The notes under the pieces were generated by a model. That model saw only the letters and a list, made by a program, of their open reading frames with translations, did not search any database and was not told the origin of the DNA. 18,043 nucleotides of DNA from Temnopleurus reevesii (lineage: Eukaryota; Echinodermata; Echinoidea; Temnopleuroida; Temnopleuridae), in NCBI GenBank assembly GCA_036244855.1, contig BQKZ01006925.1:13364-31406 (forward strand), given 5' to 3'. Shown one piece after another: positions 8,650-17,774 of the stretch (its first letter is position 1; the number at the start of each line of letters is the position of its first letter). Both the position numbers and the translations under genes were made by a program.

Positions 8650-8724
8650 ATTGTGCAAATATTGGGTTTTGGAGATATAATAAATCATGTAAAATACTAT
8701 GTCATTTCTATGAGAGTATGACAG

Positions 8725-8730
8725 AATAAA
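8725..8730 (+). terminator. candidate polyadenylation signal AATAAA
   Basis: This is the first canonical AATAAA downstream of the stop codon at 8255. It is followed within 12 bases by a G/T-rich stretch (CTTTGGGGGC). Other hexamers occur further on (for example near 9144), so the actual 3' end cannot be fixed from sequence alone. Confidence 0.35.
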
Positions 8731-8770
8731 GATCTTTGGGGGCAAATGTAGATGAGATAACATAAATTGT

Positions 8771-8892
8771 ACAGTGACGCTGGAACGATTACATTACACA
8801 AAGCTATGGGATGGGCAGCTATTGTTCATAAACAATAACAACACACCGCCTTGCAGCTTTATTCGATAAAAGCGTTCCAGTGCCATTGGTGG
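8771..8892. mobile_element. possible small foldback element
   Basis: The block CTGGAACG near 8779-8786 is mirrored by CGTTCCAG near 8873-8880. Imperfect pairing continues inward to AAAGCT/AGCTTT, and a separate central hairpin lies near 8821-8838 (TATTGTT / AACAATA). The arms are diverged and no flanking duplication is clear. Confidence 0.35.
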
Positions 8893-8899
8893 TATACTA

Positions 8900-9430
8900 T
8901 ATGAGTATTATGAAATGATGTTTTAAAAAGATAGATGAGAATATATTTATTATGATTTAGAATGCTTGTAATGAAAGAATTTATAAAAATATTGTCTATA
9001 TATGTTCTTGATTCTTTATATTTTTCTCTTGCATTGTTGTAACTCTCTGATCTTCAAACTATGAACCACTCTACGGAAAGTTGTTTCCAAAGGAGTTTTG
9101 ACATTGAAAGTGAAGTGTAATAAACTGCTTGCAAATCATATTGAATAAAACCAAATAAAATGATTTACATTTATTTTTAGAATATATAAACAGTTCAAAG
9201 AACATTAACTGCTGCATGAAGCCAGTAAAGTTAAAGTCAAACCATACTCTCAAATTATGCCAAGCCCTGTTCAAAATACTCCCTGAAAGAAAAAACTTAT
9301 ACATTCAGTAAAAGAGGTACATGAAGCCCTCTTACGATCCCCCGGTGTAAATTATGTGACTGATGGAAAACGTCACATGTTCAAGGCATCATCATCACTA
9401 TCAGTAATAAGAGCATGTTCTTCAAGGTCA
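8900..9430. other. AT-rich non-coding DNA, no feature seen
   Basis: No repeat or exon-like segment recognised between the candidate foldback element and the 413-bp duplication. Confidence 0.45.
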
Positions 9431-9646
9431 TAATATCTCGTTACTATTTTTTCTGCACTACCATGCAACCTTTTTTTTAACCCAGAAATCAATGAACTTC
9501 AAAATAATGTGGTCTGCCCATCTATCTGTCTTCATGATTGTTATTATTGAAATAGCAGGGTATAGATTATTCAAAATATCTCATTGGCAAGTTTCATGGT
9601 TTTTGAAAACAATTGTAGCATGCATTTCTCAGGAGTTATAAATATA

Positions 9647-9842
9647 CTGTACAAGCCAATATTTTAGCGTACATAAATCTTAGTTAATTCACTGAATTTC
9701 AGACGTTTTCACACATTAGCAAAATGTTATTTTCACGTTTTGAAAGATTATGGTCCACAAGTCTATGGGCATTATTATGAAGGGAAATGTTAGCAAATTC
9801 ATGGTCATGAAATTCACGAAAATAAAACCCCAGCTTTTACAT
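9647..9842. mobile_element. TA-flanked MITE, copy A
   Basis: It starts TA|CTGTACAAGCCAATATTTTA (TA at 9645-9646) and ends in CCCAGCTTTTACAT|TA. It shares GTCTATGGGCATT, GTTAGCAAATTCATGGTCAT and AATTCACGAAAATAAAACC with the inverted copy at 17118-17329, which shows that this half of the 413-bp unit is an independently dispersed element. A TA target is compatible with Tc1/mariner-type MITEs, but the family is not certain. Confidence 0.55.
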
Positions 9843-10069
9843 TATCTCCTTACTATTTTTTTCTCCATGACTCTCATGCAACCGTTTTTAACCCTGAGAT
9901 CAATATACATAAAAGTTATGTGGTCTGTCCATCCAGGGAGTTGGGATTTTCCCTGGTCCATCTGTTCATATGTATGATTATTATTTTTGTGAAAATAGCA
10001 GAAAATCAATTCTTCAAACTATTGTTGGCAATTTTCAAGATTTATGAAAAAATATAGCATGCAATTATT

Positions 10070-10249
10070 ATACCATATTTTAGCATATATAAATTTTATC
10101 AAGTTCGCTGAATCTCAGGCCTTTTCACTCTTTAATGAACTATTATTTTCACATTTTGAAAGACTATTGTACACAATTCTATGGGCATTCTAATATAAGT
10201 GAAAAGCAAAATCATGCTAAGACCTCAATGAAAATTTCAGCTTGTACAG
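10070..10249. mobile_element. TA-flanked MITE, copy B (left end deleted)
   Basis: This is the copy inside the second 413-bp unit. It lacks about 20 bp of the left terminus compared with copy A, but keeps the best right end, GCTTGTACAG|TA (10240-10251). That end is the exact inverse of the left end of copy A (CTGTACAAGC). Confidence 0.55.
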
Positions 10250-10251
10250 TA

Positions 10252-10734
10252 TCATCATAAAAAATAAATAGACATGTCAATCATTATTTCAGAAATTAAA
10301 TATTGCAGTTTTGAACCATTCAACTTCAGTTCACCCTCTGCTTCATAAGTACAAAGATACATGTAACCTTTTCCTCCATAACATTCTTTTATTGATCATT
10401 TAATAAAGTTATGTTATGACTTGGAAAAAATCCAAATGTCGCCTTCCATTGTTGCCAACTTTTTAATGATTTTTTTTATTACCATGTTTGCACCTCATCC
10501 AAAAGTAGCTGTTTACTTGTGTCTTTGGAAATTTAGGATTTTTGTGTAAGTGCTGAAATATGACAATGGTTGACCTTTGTATATGATTTTCGTAGAAGCG
10601 CAGGATTTAAAGAGCTCATGTACTCATGATTATTTGCAGAGAGATATCTATTTGAAGTTATGATAATGATTAAAATGCATTCAATACAAATAAATGCCTC
10701 AAAGCAATGTGTGCTACATGTACTATTTACGGCT
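10252..10734. other. AT-rich non-coding DNA, no feature seen
   Basis: No feature recognised. The short - strand frame at 10533-10796 ends in the following tandem array and has no support. Confidence 0.45.
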
Positions 10735-11484
10735 GGGGTAATCTGACATGTTTGGTGCTCAGTAGCGTTCAAGGACTTTTTCCTACTGGTATCCATTACA
10801 TGACCTGAGTTAAGTGAAGCACAATGTTGATGAATATCTTATTGGTATGTTGAAAAAAATGCTTTAACTTAGGTAATCTGATCAAGAAATTTCATCCTAC
10901 TGGTATCCATTACATGACCTGGGTGGAGTGAAGCACAATGTTGATGAATTTCTTACTAATGTGTTCTAAAAACAGTGCTTTGACTTTAGGTGATTACACA
11001 TTCAAGGAATTTCTTCCTTCAGGTACCCACTATTGTACCATCTCCTGGGTTGAGTGCAGCACAATGTGGATGGATTTCTTACTGATGTGTTCTAAAAACA
11101 GTGCTTTGACTTAAGGTGATTATACATTCAAGGAATTTTTCCTACTTGTATCCATTACATGACCTGGGTGGAGTGAAGCACAATGTTGACGAATTTCTTA
11201 TTGATGTGTTCTAAAAACAGTGCTTTGACTTTAGATGATTACACATTCAAGGAATTTCTTCCTTCAGGTACCCACTAATGTACCATCTCCTGGGTTGAGT
11301 GCAGCACAATGTGCATGGATTTGTTAGTGATGTATCCTAAAAAGTTCTTTGACTTGGATGATTATACATTCAAATAATTTCTTCCTACTTGTATGCCCAC
11401 TACCCTCACCTGGGTTGAGTGCAGCATAATATTGAATTTCTTGCTGATGTGTTCCACAAAAAATGCTTTGACCTGGGGGATTGT
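10735..11484 (-). repeat. SINE-tail-derived tandem array, six units, 245-bp higher-order period
   Basis: The anchor CCTGGGTKGAGTG (first unit CCTGAGTTAAGTG) recurs at 10803, 10917, 11043, 11162, 11288 and 11408, so units are 114, 126, 119, 126 and 120 bp. Two types alternate. Type A has GGTGGAGTGAAGCACAATGT with TATCCATTACATGA before it. Type B has GGTTGAGTGCAGCACAATGT with GTACCATC before it. Units at 10917 and 11162, and at 11043 and 11288, are nearly identical, giving a 245-bp dimer. About 75 bp of each unit is the SINE tail found at 15110 and 17590. The other roughly 50 bp (TGTGTTCTAAAAACAGTGCT and following) is not in those SINEs. Strand is given in SINE orientation. Confidence 0.85.
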
Positions 11485-11639
11485 TTGAAAAGAGTTAATT
11501 AACTGAAAGTTAATTTGATTTATTAAAGGATTAATATAAATTTAGAAAGGGGGCGGGGGTCAGTTTATGATAAATGAACAAGGGCTGTTTTATGAGCCAT
11601 TTATGAGCCTCTTCCACCAAGGCCTATTTTTTTTTCCAT

Positions 11640-13030
11640 GTACAGTATCATGATAAAGTCTGTTCGTTTTAAGACTAGATATAGCCGTTTCCTCTGCCAA
11701 CGACGTGGGGTTTACCCATTGTCAATTTGGCGGGAACGCGGTTCAAGAATTCGAGGAAAGGGGGGTCACGGAGGGGTGATCAAAAGAGATGCATGTTTTC
11801 GCAGCGAAAAAGGGGATAGGCGCGAGGTAAAGTCTGTTGAGCTGGGAGGCTTCCCTCACCAACACAACTGGAGTTGCCCATTGTCAAGTTGGTGGGAACA
11901 AGGGCCATAATTCAAAGAAAGGGGGGTCACGGAGGGGTGATCAAAGAGATGCATGTTCTTGAAGCAAAAAAAGGGGGATAGGCGCAAGTTAAATTCTGTT
12001 CTTTGAGACTAGGTATAGCTGTTTCCTCTGCCAGCGACATGTGTTACCCATTGGGTGACTTCAAGTACGGTGTTGAACGCTGGTGTTGGTGTTGCAGCAA
12101 AACCAACCCCAGCCTCAACACCAAACTTGAAGTCTGTCGGTGTTTGGGGTAGACCTCGCAAGATTCTGACGTATTTCCGGTCGTTTCTGTATCACTTCTG
12201 TAAACTGACCAATGGTGTTTGACCTCGGTTTCCGGACAGTTTTGCTCTCTCAACACCAACACCAACACCGAACACCTTACTTGAAGTCACCCAATGTCAA
12301 AGGGGGAGTACAGAACAGGAGACATAATTCAAGGAAAGGGGTTTTCGAAAGAGGTGTGTGTTTTTTAAGCAAAAATAATGCGGTTTGATTCAAGTTAAAA
12401 ACTGTTAATTGTGGAAGCCTCGTTCACGAACTCAATGGGGTTTACCCATTGTCAAGTTGGCGGGAATATAAAGGATAAAGAGAGAGACTTGTGTGTTAAT
12501 TTGCAGCAAAGGGGGTGGACTTAAATTTGTTAATTTCAGTGTTCAAGGATAATAGCTTGATGAATTTAACTGGCAAGAGAATGATAATTTTCTGTTTTAA
12601 TTTACTGAAATTCTCAAATATGTGTGACTGGGAGTGTAAAAATCACTGAAATTGGCTTCTCCAAAAGGAATATTATTGTGAAAGGGGGTCAAATAGGGGG
12701 CCAAATTCAGGGTCGTAGAGGGGACAGACTTGTGTGTAATAATTAGCAGCAAAAGGGGTAAAGACTAAATTTTTATTGATTTTCCCTGATACATTATTTA
12801 ACCCCAATTGTGTTCACTTTTTATTGAAATAATGATTTTACAGTTTTTACTTAAAACTATTGGAATCCTGAAAATCTTTTGATTCTGTGGGGGAAAAATG
12901 ACTGACATCCTTGACAATACAATCTTTCCCCTAAGGGCATATCATTGTCAAAGCGGATCAAATAGGGGACTAAATTCTTAGTATTGGGGTCATTTGAGGA
13001 TGAAAGGGGAAAGGTGTGCTTTGAGAGAGG
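11640..13030. repeat. G-rich diverged tandem array, about 160-170 bp units
   Basis: The anchor CCCATTGTCAA followed by TTGGYGGGAA occurs at 11715, 11877, 12047 (interrupted) and 12445. Spacings are 162 and 170, and about 157 once the 240-bp insertion is removed. Units also share a GGAAAGGGG block, GGTCACGGAGGGGTGATCAA (first two units), an AGATGCATGTT or GTGTGT block, GCAGCRAAA and an AAGT(T)AAA..TCTGTT block. Weaker units with GTCAAATAGGGG continue at about 12672 and 12946 with longer spacing. The + strand is strongly purine-rich. The frame at 11638-11910 is a by-product. Confidence 0.7.
12053..12292. mobile_element. 240-bp TIR element inserted in the G-rich array (Harbinger/ISL2EU-like?)
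   Basis: The 42-bp TIRs begin GGGTGACTTCAAGTA on both sides and match at about 36 of 42 positions, ending in (GGTGTT)n (12053-12094 and the reverse complement of 12251-12292). The neighbouring units give the empty site, CCCATTGTCAA, which is here split as CCCATT-element-AATGTCAA. If the outer T/A pair belongs to the element (12052-12293), a 2-bp AT duplication fits. Otherwise a 3-bp ATT/AAT duplication with one change fits. Both are compatible with the PIF/Harbinger-ISL2EU group. There is no transposase. Confidence 0.7.
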
Positions 13031-13292
13031 CATTTTGGGAGTGGAGAGTTTTGTAATCTGGGCAACTCTAATATTCTTGAAAAGTGCCTATAGTTTTGAT
13101 CTGAGACAGTTTGCTGTTTATAATTTGCTAGGATTCTAAAAAGTATATGATATAATTTGAAAATCTATCGTCCGAGATATGTTTGATATAATTTTTCAAA
13201 TCTCATGGATGGACTGTTCATTAAACCCTAATGAGCAAATTGTCTGATGAAATTCCGTAACGAACATACTTGTCTCGTGAAGCTTGTCAAAG

Positions 13293-13508
13293 CGACAGTT
13301 TAGTCAGCACTGACAAATCCATTAAAATCATTGACGCGGCCCATGCTATGTTCCAATAAGTGTCATCTAATATTATGGTTGTATGATCACCAGAAGGTTG
13401 TTTCATGACAACGACAATTTAGTCAGCACTGACTAATCGATTAAAATCATTGATTTGACTGTTTGCTTTGTTCCAATGAAGTGTCAACTATTGTTCTGGT
13501 CGTTTGGA
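13293..13508. repeat. two-copy tandem duplication, 119-bp period
   Basis: CGACARTTTAGTCAGCACTG starts at 13293 and at 13412. Both copies continue with ACTAATC-like, ATTAAAATCATTGA, a TTCCAAT block and AGTGTCA. Copy 2 fades out near 13508. The core TTAGTCAGCACTGAC is nearly unchanged. Confidence 0.7.
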
Positions 13509-13509
13509 T

Positions 13510-14298
13510 AAAGTACTGAGCTTCTTATAGTTACTAAAATTCATTTTGTTTGTTTGTTTGTGACTTAAAGACATTATGACACATTAAGACTTCGTTATTA
13601 AATCAAGCGGCCTGACCTTTGTTATTACATTCAGATTGATGAAAAAACAGAGAATGCAAAAAGAAGGAAATTATGCAGGCACTAGCAAGATATTATGAAA
13701 ATTGAACAAATCATGCACTGTTGCTTTATGACTGCACAGTTTGCCCTTGTACATGATATTTTATATTTTTCTTGTAGCTCTTAACGTTGATTTGGAAACC
13801 TGATATTTTCACAGCTTAGTTTATGAATAACATCAACCATTCAGAATCTGGTAGTTGATAATTTTTCAGATGAAAACAATGCTAAACAATTCTTTTTTAA
13901 ATTTTAAGTGATATTTTCTTTTTCGCATCTTGCAATTAAATAGTTGAATTTTCTGTTGTACAATCTTTGAGAGTAGTAGGTAACTCCATGATGCAATAGT
14001 TTTCCAGGGAATGTCCAGATTTTACATCCCAAACGACTCCAACCATATTGCGGTTTAGGGGTAGAAGACCCTTATATCCCTTTGCGTGTGAACTTTTCTA
14101 AAGAAACACTTCAAATGAAAAACTTAAGTGGTTTACAAGGCTTACAAAAGGGTAATAAAATTGGGAGTCTTTAGAGCTCACCCTTAATACCTTGAATAGA
14201 TGTAAGAGTTGGAGCATGTGAATGGGATATAATGGATTAGAGGAAAGAACAAATTAAGTTCAAGGAGTACAAAAGAAAGTTGGGATGAAAAAATTCAA
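13510..14298. other. AT-rich non-coding DNA, no feature seen
   Basis: Only a short GTTT microsatellite (about 13546-13560) and otherwise unique-looking sequence. Confidence 0.45.
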
Positions 14299-14299
14299 A

Positions 14300-14432
14300 A
14301 GAGATGCCTGATTAATATTCATCTGGGGCTTTAGGAATGAAAGGAGCTGGAAAATCACAAGACAAACTAGAAGAATTTCCTGATTAGCATTCATTTGAGG
14401 CTTTAGGACGGAAAGGGGGCAGAAAATTGCTT
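14300..14432. repeat. two-copy tandem duplication, 72-bp period
   Basis: CCTGATTARYATTCATYTGR followed by GGCTTTAGGA and GAAAG begins at 14307 and at 14379. The copies differ at several positions. Confidence 0.6.
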
Positions 14433-15109
14433 TTGTGTGGCTAGATTCAAGTTCTTAGAAATCAAGGGTTCAGTTTGGGGGCTGGCCAGGAGGGGGTAGG
14501 ATGGAATACCAATATGAAGTGGTTTTAGACCCGCTTCAGATATTCTCGTTTGATCCCATTTTGGATGGAACTTGCTTGAAGTCCTTAATATTTCATAGAA
14601 AGCTGGGGTACACGGGAGGGTGAAATATAGGACCTGGGGTGGGCGATAACATTAACATACACCTTGCGGACCCACAGGGGGCTAATTGGTATCGGAGGAA
14701 AGGGGGCAAGAAATACACCCTCTTTCCTCCTAAGAGAGGGAAAAGGGGGTATCTTGTGGTCTTTTCCTGCCAAAGTTTATCTCTCTTGATATGATAATCA
14801 ACGCAAATATGTTTATAAATTAACGTTGATGGGTGGTATATTGTGGCCTTCCTCTTTTAACTTTAACAATATGACCTGTTTCTTAAAAGGGTATGCTTAA
14901 CCCAATTACCGAATAGGAGTTGTTCATTTTTGTACACAGCCAATCTAAAGTGAGGAATTTAGGATCAAAATTGTTGCCACTAAGGATGGAATTTCTTTAG
15001 TTTATAAATGAGTGTTGACTCTCAACTTTTATTTTAAAAGAATCATCTGTGATTGTATCTTAAAAAGGGTAAAAGAAGTTATAAAAATGCTGATATGATG
15101 CTCAATGCA
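14433..15109. other. G-rich then AT-rich non-coding DNA, one hairpin
   Basis: The + strand is G-rich from about 14460 to 14760, similar in style to the 11.6-13.0 kb array, but I could not align units. At 14694-14728 a 9-bp perfect stem (GGAGGAAAG / CTTTCCTCC) encloses 17 bases. No coding sequence is supported. Confidence 0.45.
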
Positions 15110-15262
15110 TTCAAGGAATTTCTTCCATTCACCTCACCTGGGTTGAGTGCAGCACAATGTGGATAAATTTCTTGCTGAAGGAAAAATGCCATGGTTAGGC
15201 CCCGAACCTACGACCCACTGTTTGAAAAGCGAGAGTCAGAACCCCTACCCCATGATAGGTCC
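15110..15262 (-). mobile_element. tRNA-derived SINE, copy 2
   Basis: On the - strand the B box GGTTCGGGGCC is at 15208-15198 and a worn A-box region lies near 15255-15245. The conserved tail (reverse complement of GGTTGAGTGCAGCACAATGT) is at about 15140-15160, and the block TTCAAGGAATTTCTTCC, shared with the tandem array, is at 15110-15126. The 3' TAA-type end seen in copy 4 is absent, so the copy is 3'-truncated or eroded. Confidence 0.75.
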
Positions 15263-15264
15263 AC

Positions 15265-15765
15265 TATACAAGAATTTGCTTGTCTGAAGCTCTCCCTACC
15301 TTGCACCAATTGCCAATTTCAAACCAATGTTTCGAAGGAAGAGAATGTTACAACTAATTTCTGCTTTAATACAAATCATGCAATAGATTCTGAGATTTAC
15401 CTATCAAGCGAACTTTTGTTTATTTATCTGTAGCAGAAGCTTGAAAGTGTATCAGCACTTCAGTTTATTTCCTCTATGCTGAAATTCATAGAAATTGAAA
15501 GTGAAATTATCAATCTGTTTAATATGAAAGAAAGTACTTTCATATACAATTGATATATTTGAAGAGAAAACTAAGCAGTGGTAAACACTTGTGGTTTCGT
15601 TAATGATTTTGATTTATTGGAAATTCGCAATTTAGTTCATGTGGTTTCCATTGATGAAGCATTAAACTCTGCGTTCGAAAGTACTTTTGGTTTCAATTAG
15701 TTTACAAGAACTTTTGAAAATCCATGATGATATGGTACATACAATTCCTGTTAAATATGTATCCT
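15265..15765. other. AT-rich non-coding DNA, no feature seen
   Basis: No feature recognised. The 80-residue frame starting at 15191 begins inside the SINE and shows no support. Confidence 0.45.
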
Positions 15766-15770
15766 GTCTA

Positions 15771-16180
15771 CACAGTGCTTAAGCTGCGCTTTTCATAATC
15801 ATTACCCTGTCTTTATTTTAACGCTTCCAGTGATCAAGCATTTATTAAAAGTCAATCAGTAAAAGGTTACCCTTTTCCACACCCTGCCCGCCCCTTCAAC
15901 TTCTCTCAGGTCATTTATCCTTCTCTCATTCTCTCATGATTATTTTTGATTTTCCATTATCATATGTTCATCATGTTTCTTGCCTTCTTGTAATTGTCAA
16001 ATAAATAATACATAAATTATTTCTGCCAAGTACCGATATACATCACCTGGATTGAGTGCAACACTGTTTTGATTAAAATTACAATACATGCTGAAGGAAA
16101 TTGATATCATGGCTGGATTTTGAACCCATAATCTTATGATTGAACGACTCTGAACCATTTGGCCAGTGAACCTAGTAGTA
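15771..16180 (-). mobile_element. tRNA-derived SINE, copy 3, interrupted
   Basis: The 5' head is decayed (B box GGTTCAAAATCC on the - strand at 16126-16115). The tail ACCTGGATTGAGTGCAACAC (+ strand) lies near 16044-16063. The 3' region resumes at 15771-15880, where CAGTGCTTAAGCTGCGCTTTT and ATCATTACCCTG parallel CAGAGTGCTCAAGGTGCTTTT and ATCATTATTACC in copy 4. About 140 bp of pyrimidine-rich sequence (roughly 15880-16018) has no counterpart in copy 4 and looks like an insertion within the copy. Confidence 0.6.
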
Positions 16181-16184
16181 ATGA

Positions 16185-17115
16185 ACGATACACATCTCTT
16201 GAGTTCAAACTTTTTGTTTTGTTATTGCATCTGAAATTTGTTTAAAAATTTTACGGTAGTTAAGCATATTCACACCTAAAATGTTATTTTGAGCCCCTTC
16301 CTGCGTATTGTACAGATTCATACAACTATGAAAGGTAGTTGTTCAATACAAAACCCCATAATTAAGGTAAGGGTCATTTGATTTTTAATAGATAGGTTCA
16401 CAAAATACGCTTTGATGAGTTGGAAAAAAAGAGCCATAAAAGAATTCTCTTGATTCTCACATAATCGAGCTAAATTCAGAATTCACAGAAAACGAGAGTT
16501 CAATTTAAGGACATGGTGGTTTTAAGAGCAATGTGTTTGGAAGAGGGGTGAGAAATTGTACCCCTGTTGGCCCAATAGGGGGGCAGAAGCACCTAGTCTT
16601 CATTTGTGCCCGCCCTATGGGTGTAGCCCGGCGTCTAATTACAACCATTCATCAAAAATCTGTTAGGCGGGAAATGGGTCTGTGTGATTTTTCAAGAACA
16701 AGTATTCCCCTGTGCCAAATTTTGTTGACAAAGTAATTGTTAGATACCCGTCTCATCCCCGTCATAAAATGTTAGAAATAATGAGTAATAAGATACAAAC
16801 TAGAGGCATTGTTTTTTCATAAATTTTGCTTTGATGGTAATGATGATGTTTTACCATGATGTGAGTGTCGATAGCCCTTTGTGAGAGGGGAAATGGTGGA
16901 GTGCATTGGAAGATGAAAACATAAAAGAACTTGTCACTATCCGTTATTGACACAATGTTTGCATATTAAATGTACCAGCTATTGAGACTTTTCACTCCAA
17001 ATTATACTTAAATTAACCTGTGATAGAGAAGGGGAACTTTTAAATTTTGAATTGAAATTAAAATGTCAATTTGTCTCTTGTCAAACTTTTTATTCTAAGT
17101 AATTTTAATTTTAAT
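16185..17115. other. AT-rich non-coding DNA, no feature seen
   Basis: No element end, exon or RNA gene recognised. A slightly GC-richer patch at about 16540-16690 carries a 67-residue frame but no splice or domain support. Confidence 0.4.
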
Positions 17116-17117
17116 AA

Positions 17118-17329
17118 TGTCAAAGCTGAAATTTTCACTGGGGTTTTATTTTTATGAATTTCATGACCATTAATTTGCTAACATTTTTGCTCGTTAGAAT
17201 GCCCATAGACTTGTGTAGAGTAATTTTTCAGAACCGTGAAAATAACAACTTGCTTTTATGTAACAAGGTCTGAAATTTAATGAATTTGCTAAATATTTAT
17301 GTATATGCTAAAATACTGGCTTTTGACAG
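17118..17329 (-). mobile_element. TA-flanked MITE, copy C (inverted relative to 9.6-10.2 kb)
   Basis: Its reverse complement follows copy A block by block: GCCAGTATTTTAGCATATAC, a CAGACCTT block, GTTATTTTCACG, ACAAGTCTATGGGCATTCTA, AATGTTAGCAAATTAATGGT, CATGAAATTCATAAAAATAA and ACCCCAG. The right end adds GAAAATTTCAGCTTTGACAT, as in copy B. It lacks the 215-bp companion half, so this part moved on its own. Confidence 0.65.
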
Positions 17330-17397
17330 GTTTTTGCTTTCACCATCACCACCAAGAGTGATTAGACCGCAATGGTACAAGATTTACATTCTATCTC

Positions 17398-17732
17398 TTT
17401 GTAATAATAATAATAATGATAATAATAATGAGAAGAATACATGCAATTTATATCCACTCTGCAGAGTGCTCAAGGTGCTTTTGTATCATTATTACCAGGG
17501 AGAAAACTCCCATCACCCTGTTATTACCCTGGCTTTAGCCATCGCCATCCCAGCACAAAGCATTTCTAAGAATAGATATTCCTGCCAGGTACCCACCTAC
17601 CTCACCTGGGTTGAGTGCAGCACAATGTGGATGAATTTCTGGCCAAAGAAAATTAACACAACGGGTTGGGACTCAAACTGCGACCCTCTGGTGGAAAAGC
17701 AAGATTCATGTCCTCTACACCAAGATGATTTC
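17398..17732 (-). mobile_element. tRNA-derived SINE, copy 4, near full length with microsatellite tail
   Basis: Read on the - strand from about 17732: the A box TGGTGTAGAGG (17722-17712), the B box AGTTTGAGTCC (17679-17669), then the tail with CACATTGTGCTGCACTCAAC (about 17630-17611), the AGGTGAGGTAGGTGGGTACC block and GCAGGAAT-like sequence. A 3' domain with AGCACCTTGAGCACTCTGCA follows, and it ends in an ATT/TAA repeat (about 17430-17398). It is the most complete copy, about 335 bp, and defines the family layout. The two open frames crossing it (17280-17753 and 17597-17851) are by-products. Confidence 0.85.
17399..17430. repeat. (TAA)n microsatellite, SINE 3' tail
   Basis: A run of TAA with one TGA interruption. 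It is best explained as the 3' tail of the - strand SINE, as in many SINE/LINE pairs that end in short tandem repeats. Confidence 0.7.
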
Positions 17733-17774
17733 ACAAATGATAAAGATAAGTAGGAAAAAGTGTTGCAATGAACA

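Larger units (their letters stand above)
9431..10251. repeat. two-copy tandem duplication, about 413-bp period
   Basis: Copy 1 (about 9431-9843) and copy 2 (about 9844-10251) share a long ordered series of blocks: TTACTATTTTTT, CATGCAACC (9462 and 9875), TGTGGTCTG, ATAGCATGCA, ATATTTTAGC, ACTGAATTTCAG-like, TTATTTTCACRTTTTGAAAG and TCTATGGGCATT. Each copy consists of a unique-looking half (about 215 bp) and a MITE-like half (about 200 bp). The copies are clearly diverged, with indels. Confidence 0.75.

Noticed and set aside
10735..11484. CRISPR-like repeat-spacer array
   Set aside because: Units are 114-126 bp, the entire unit is repetitive with no unique spacers, the sequence is SINE-derived and the context is an animal genome.
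12044..12268. 74-codon - strand frame
   Set aside because: It lies nearly wholly inside the 240-bp MITE, including its GGTGTT repeat TIRs, and has no transposase similarity.
17280..17753. 157-codon open frame on the + strand
   Set aside because: It starts in MITE copy C and runs through the (TAA)n repeat (an Asn run) and the antisense of SINE copy 4. It is a product of repeats.
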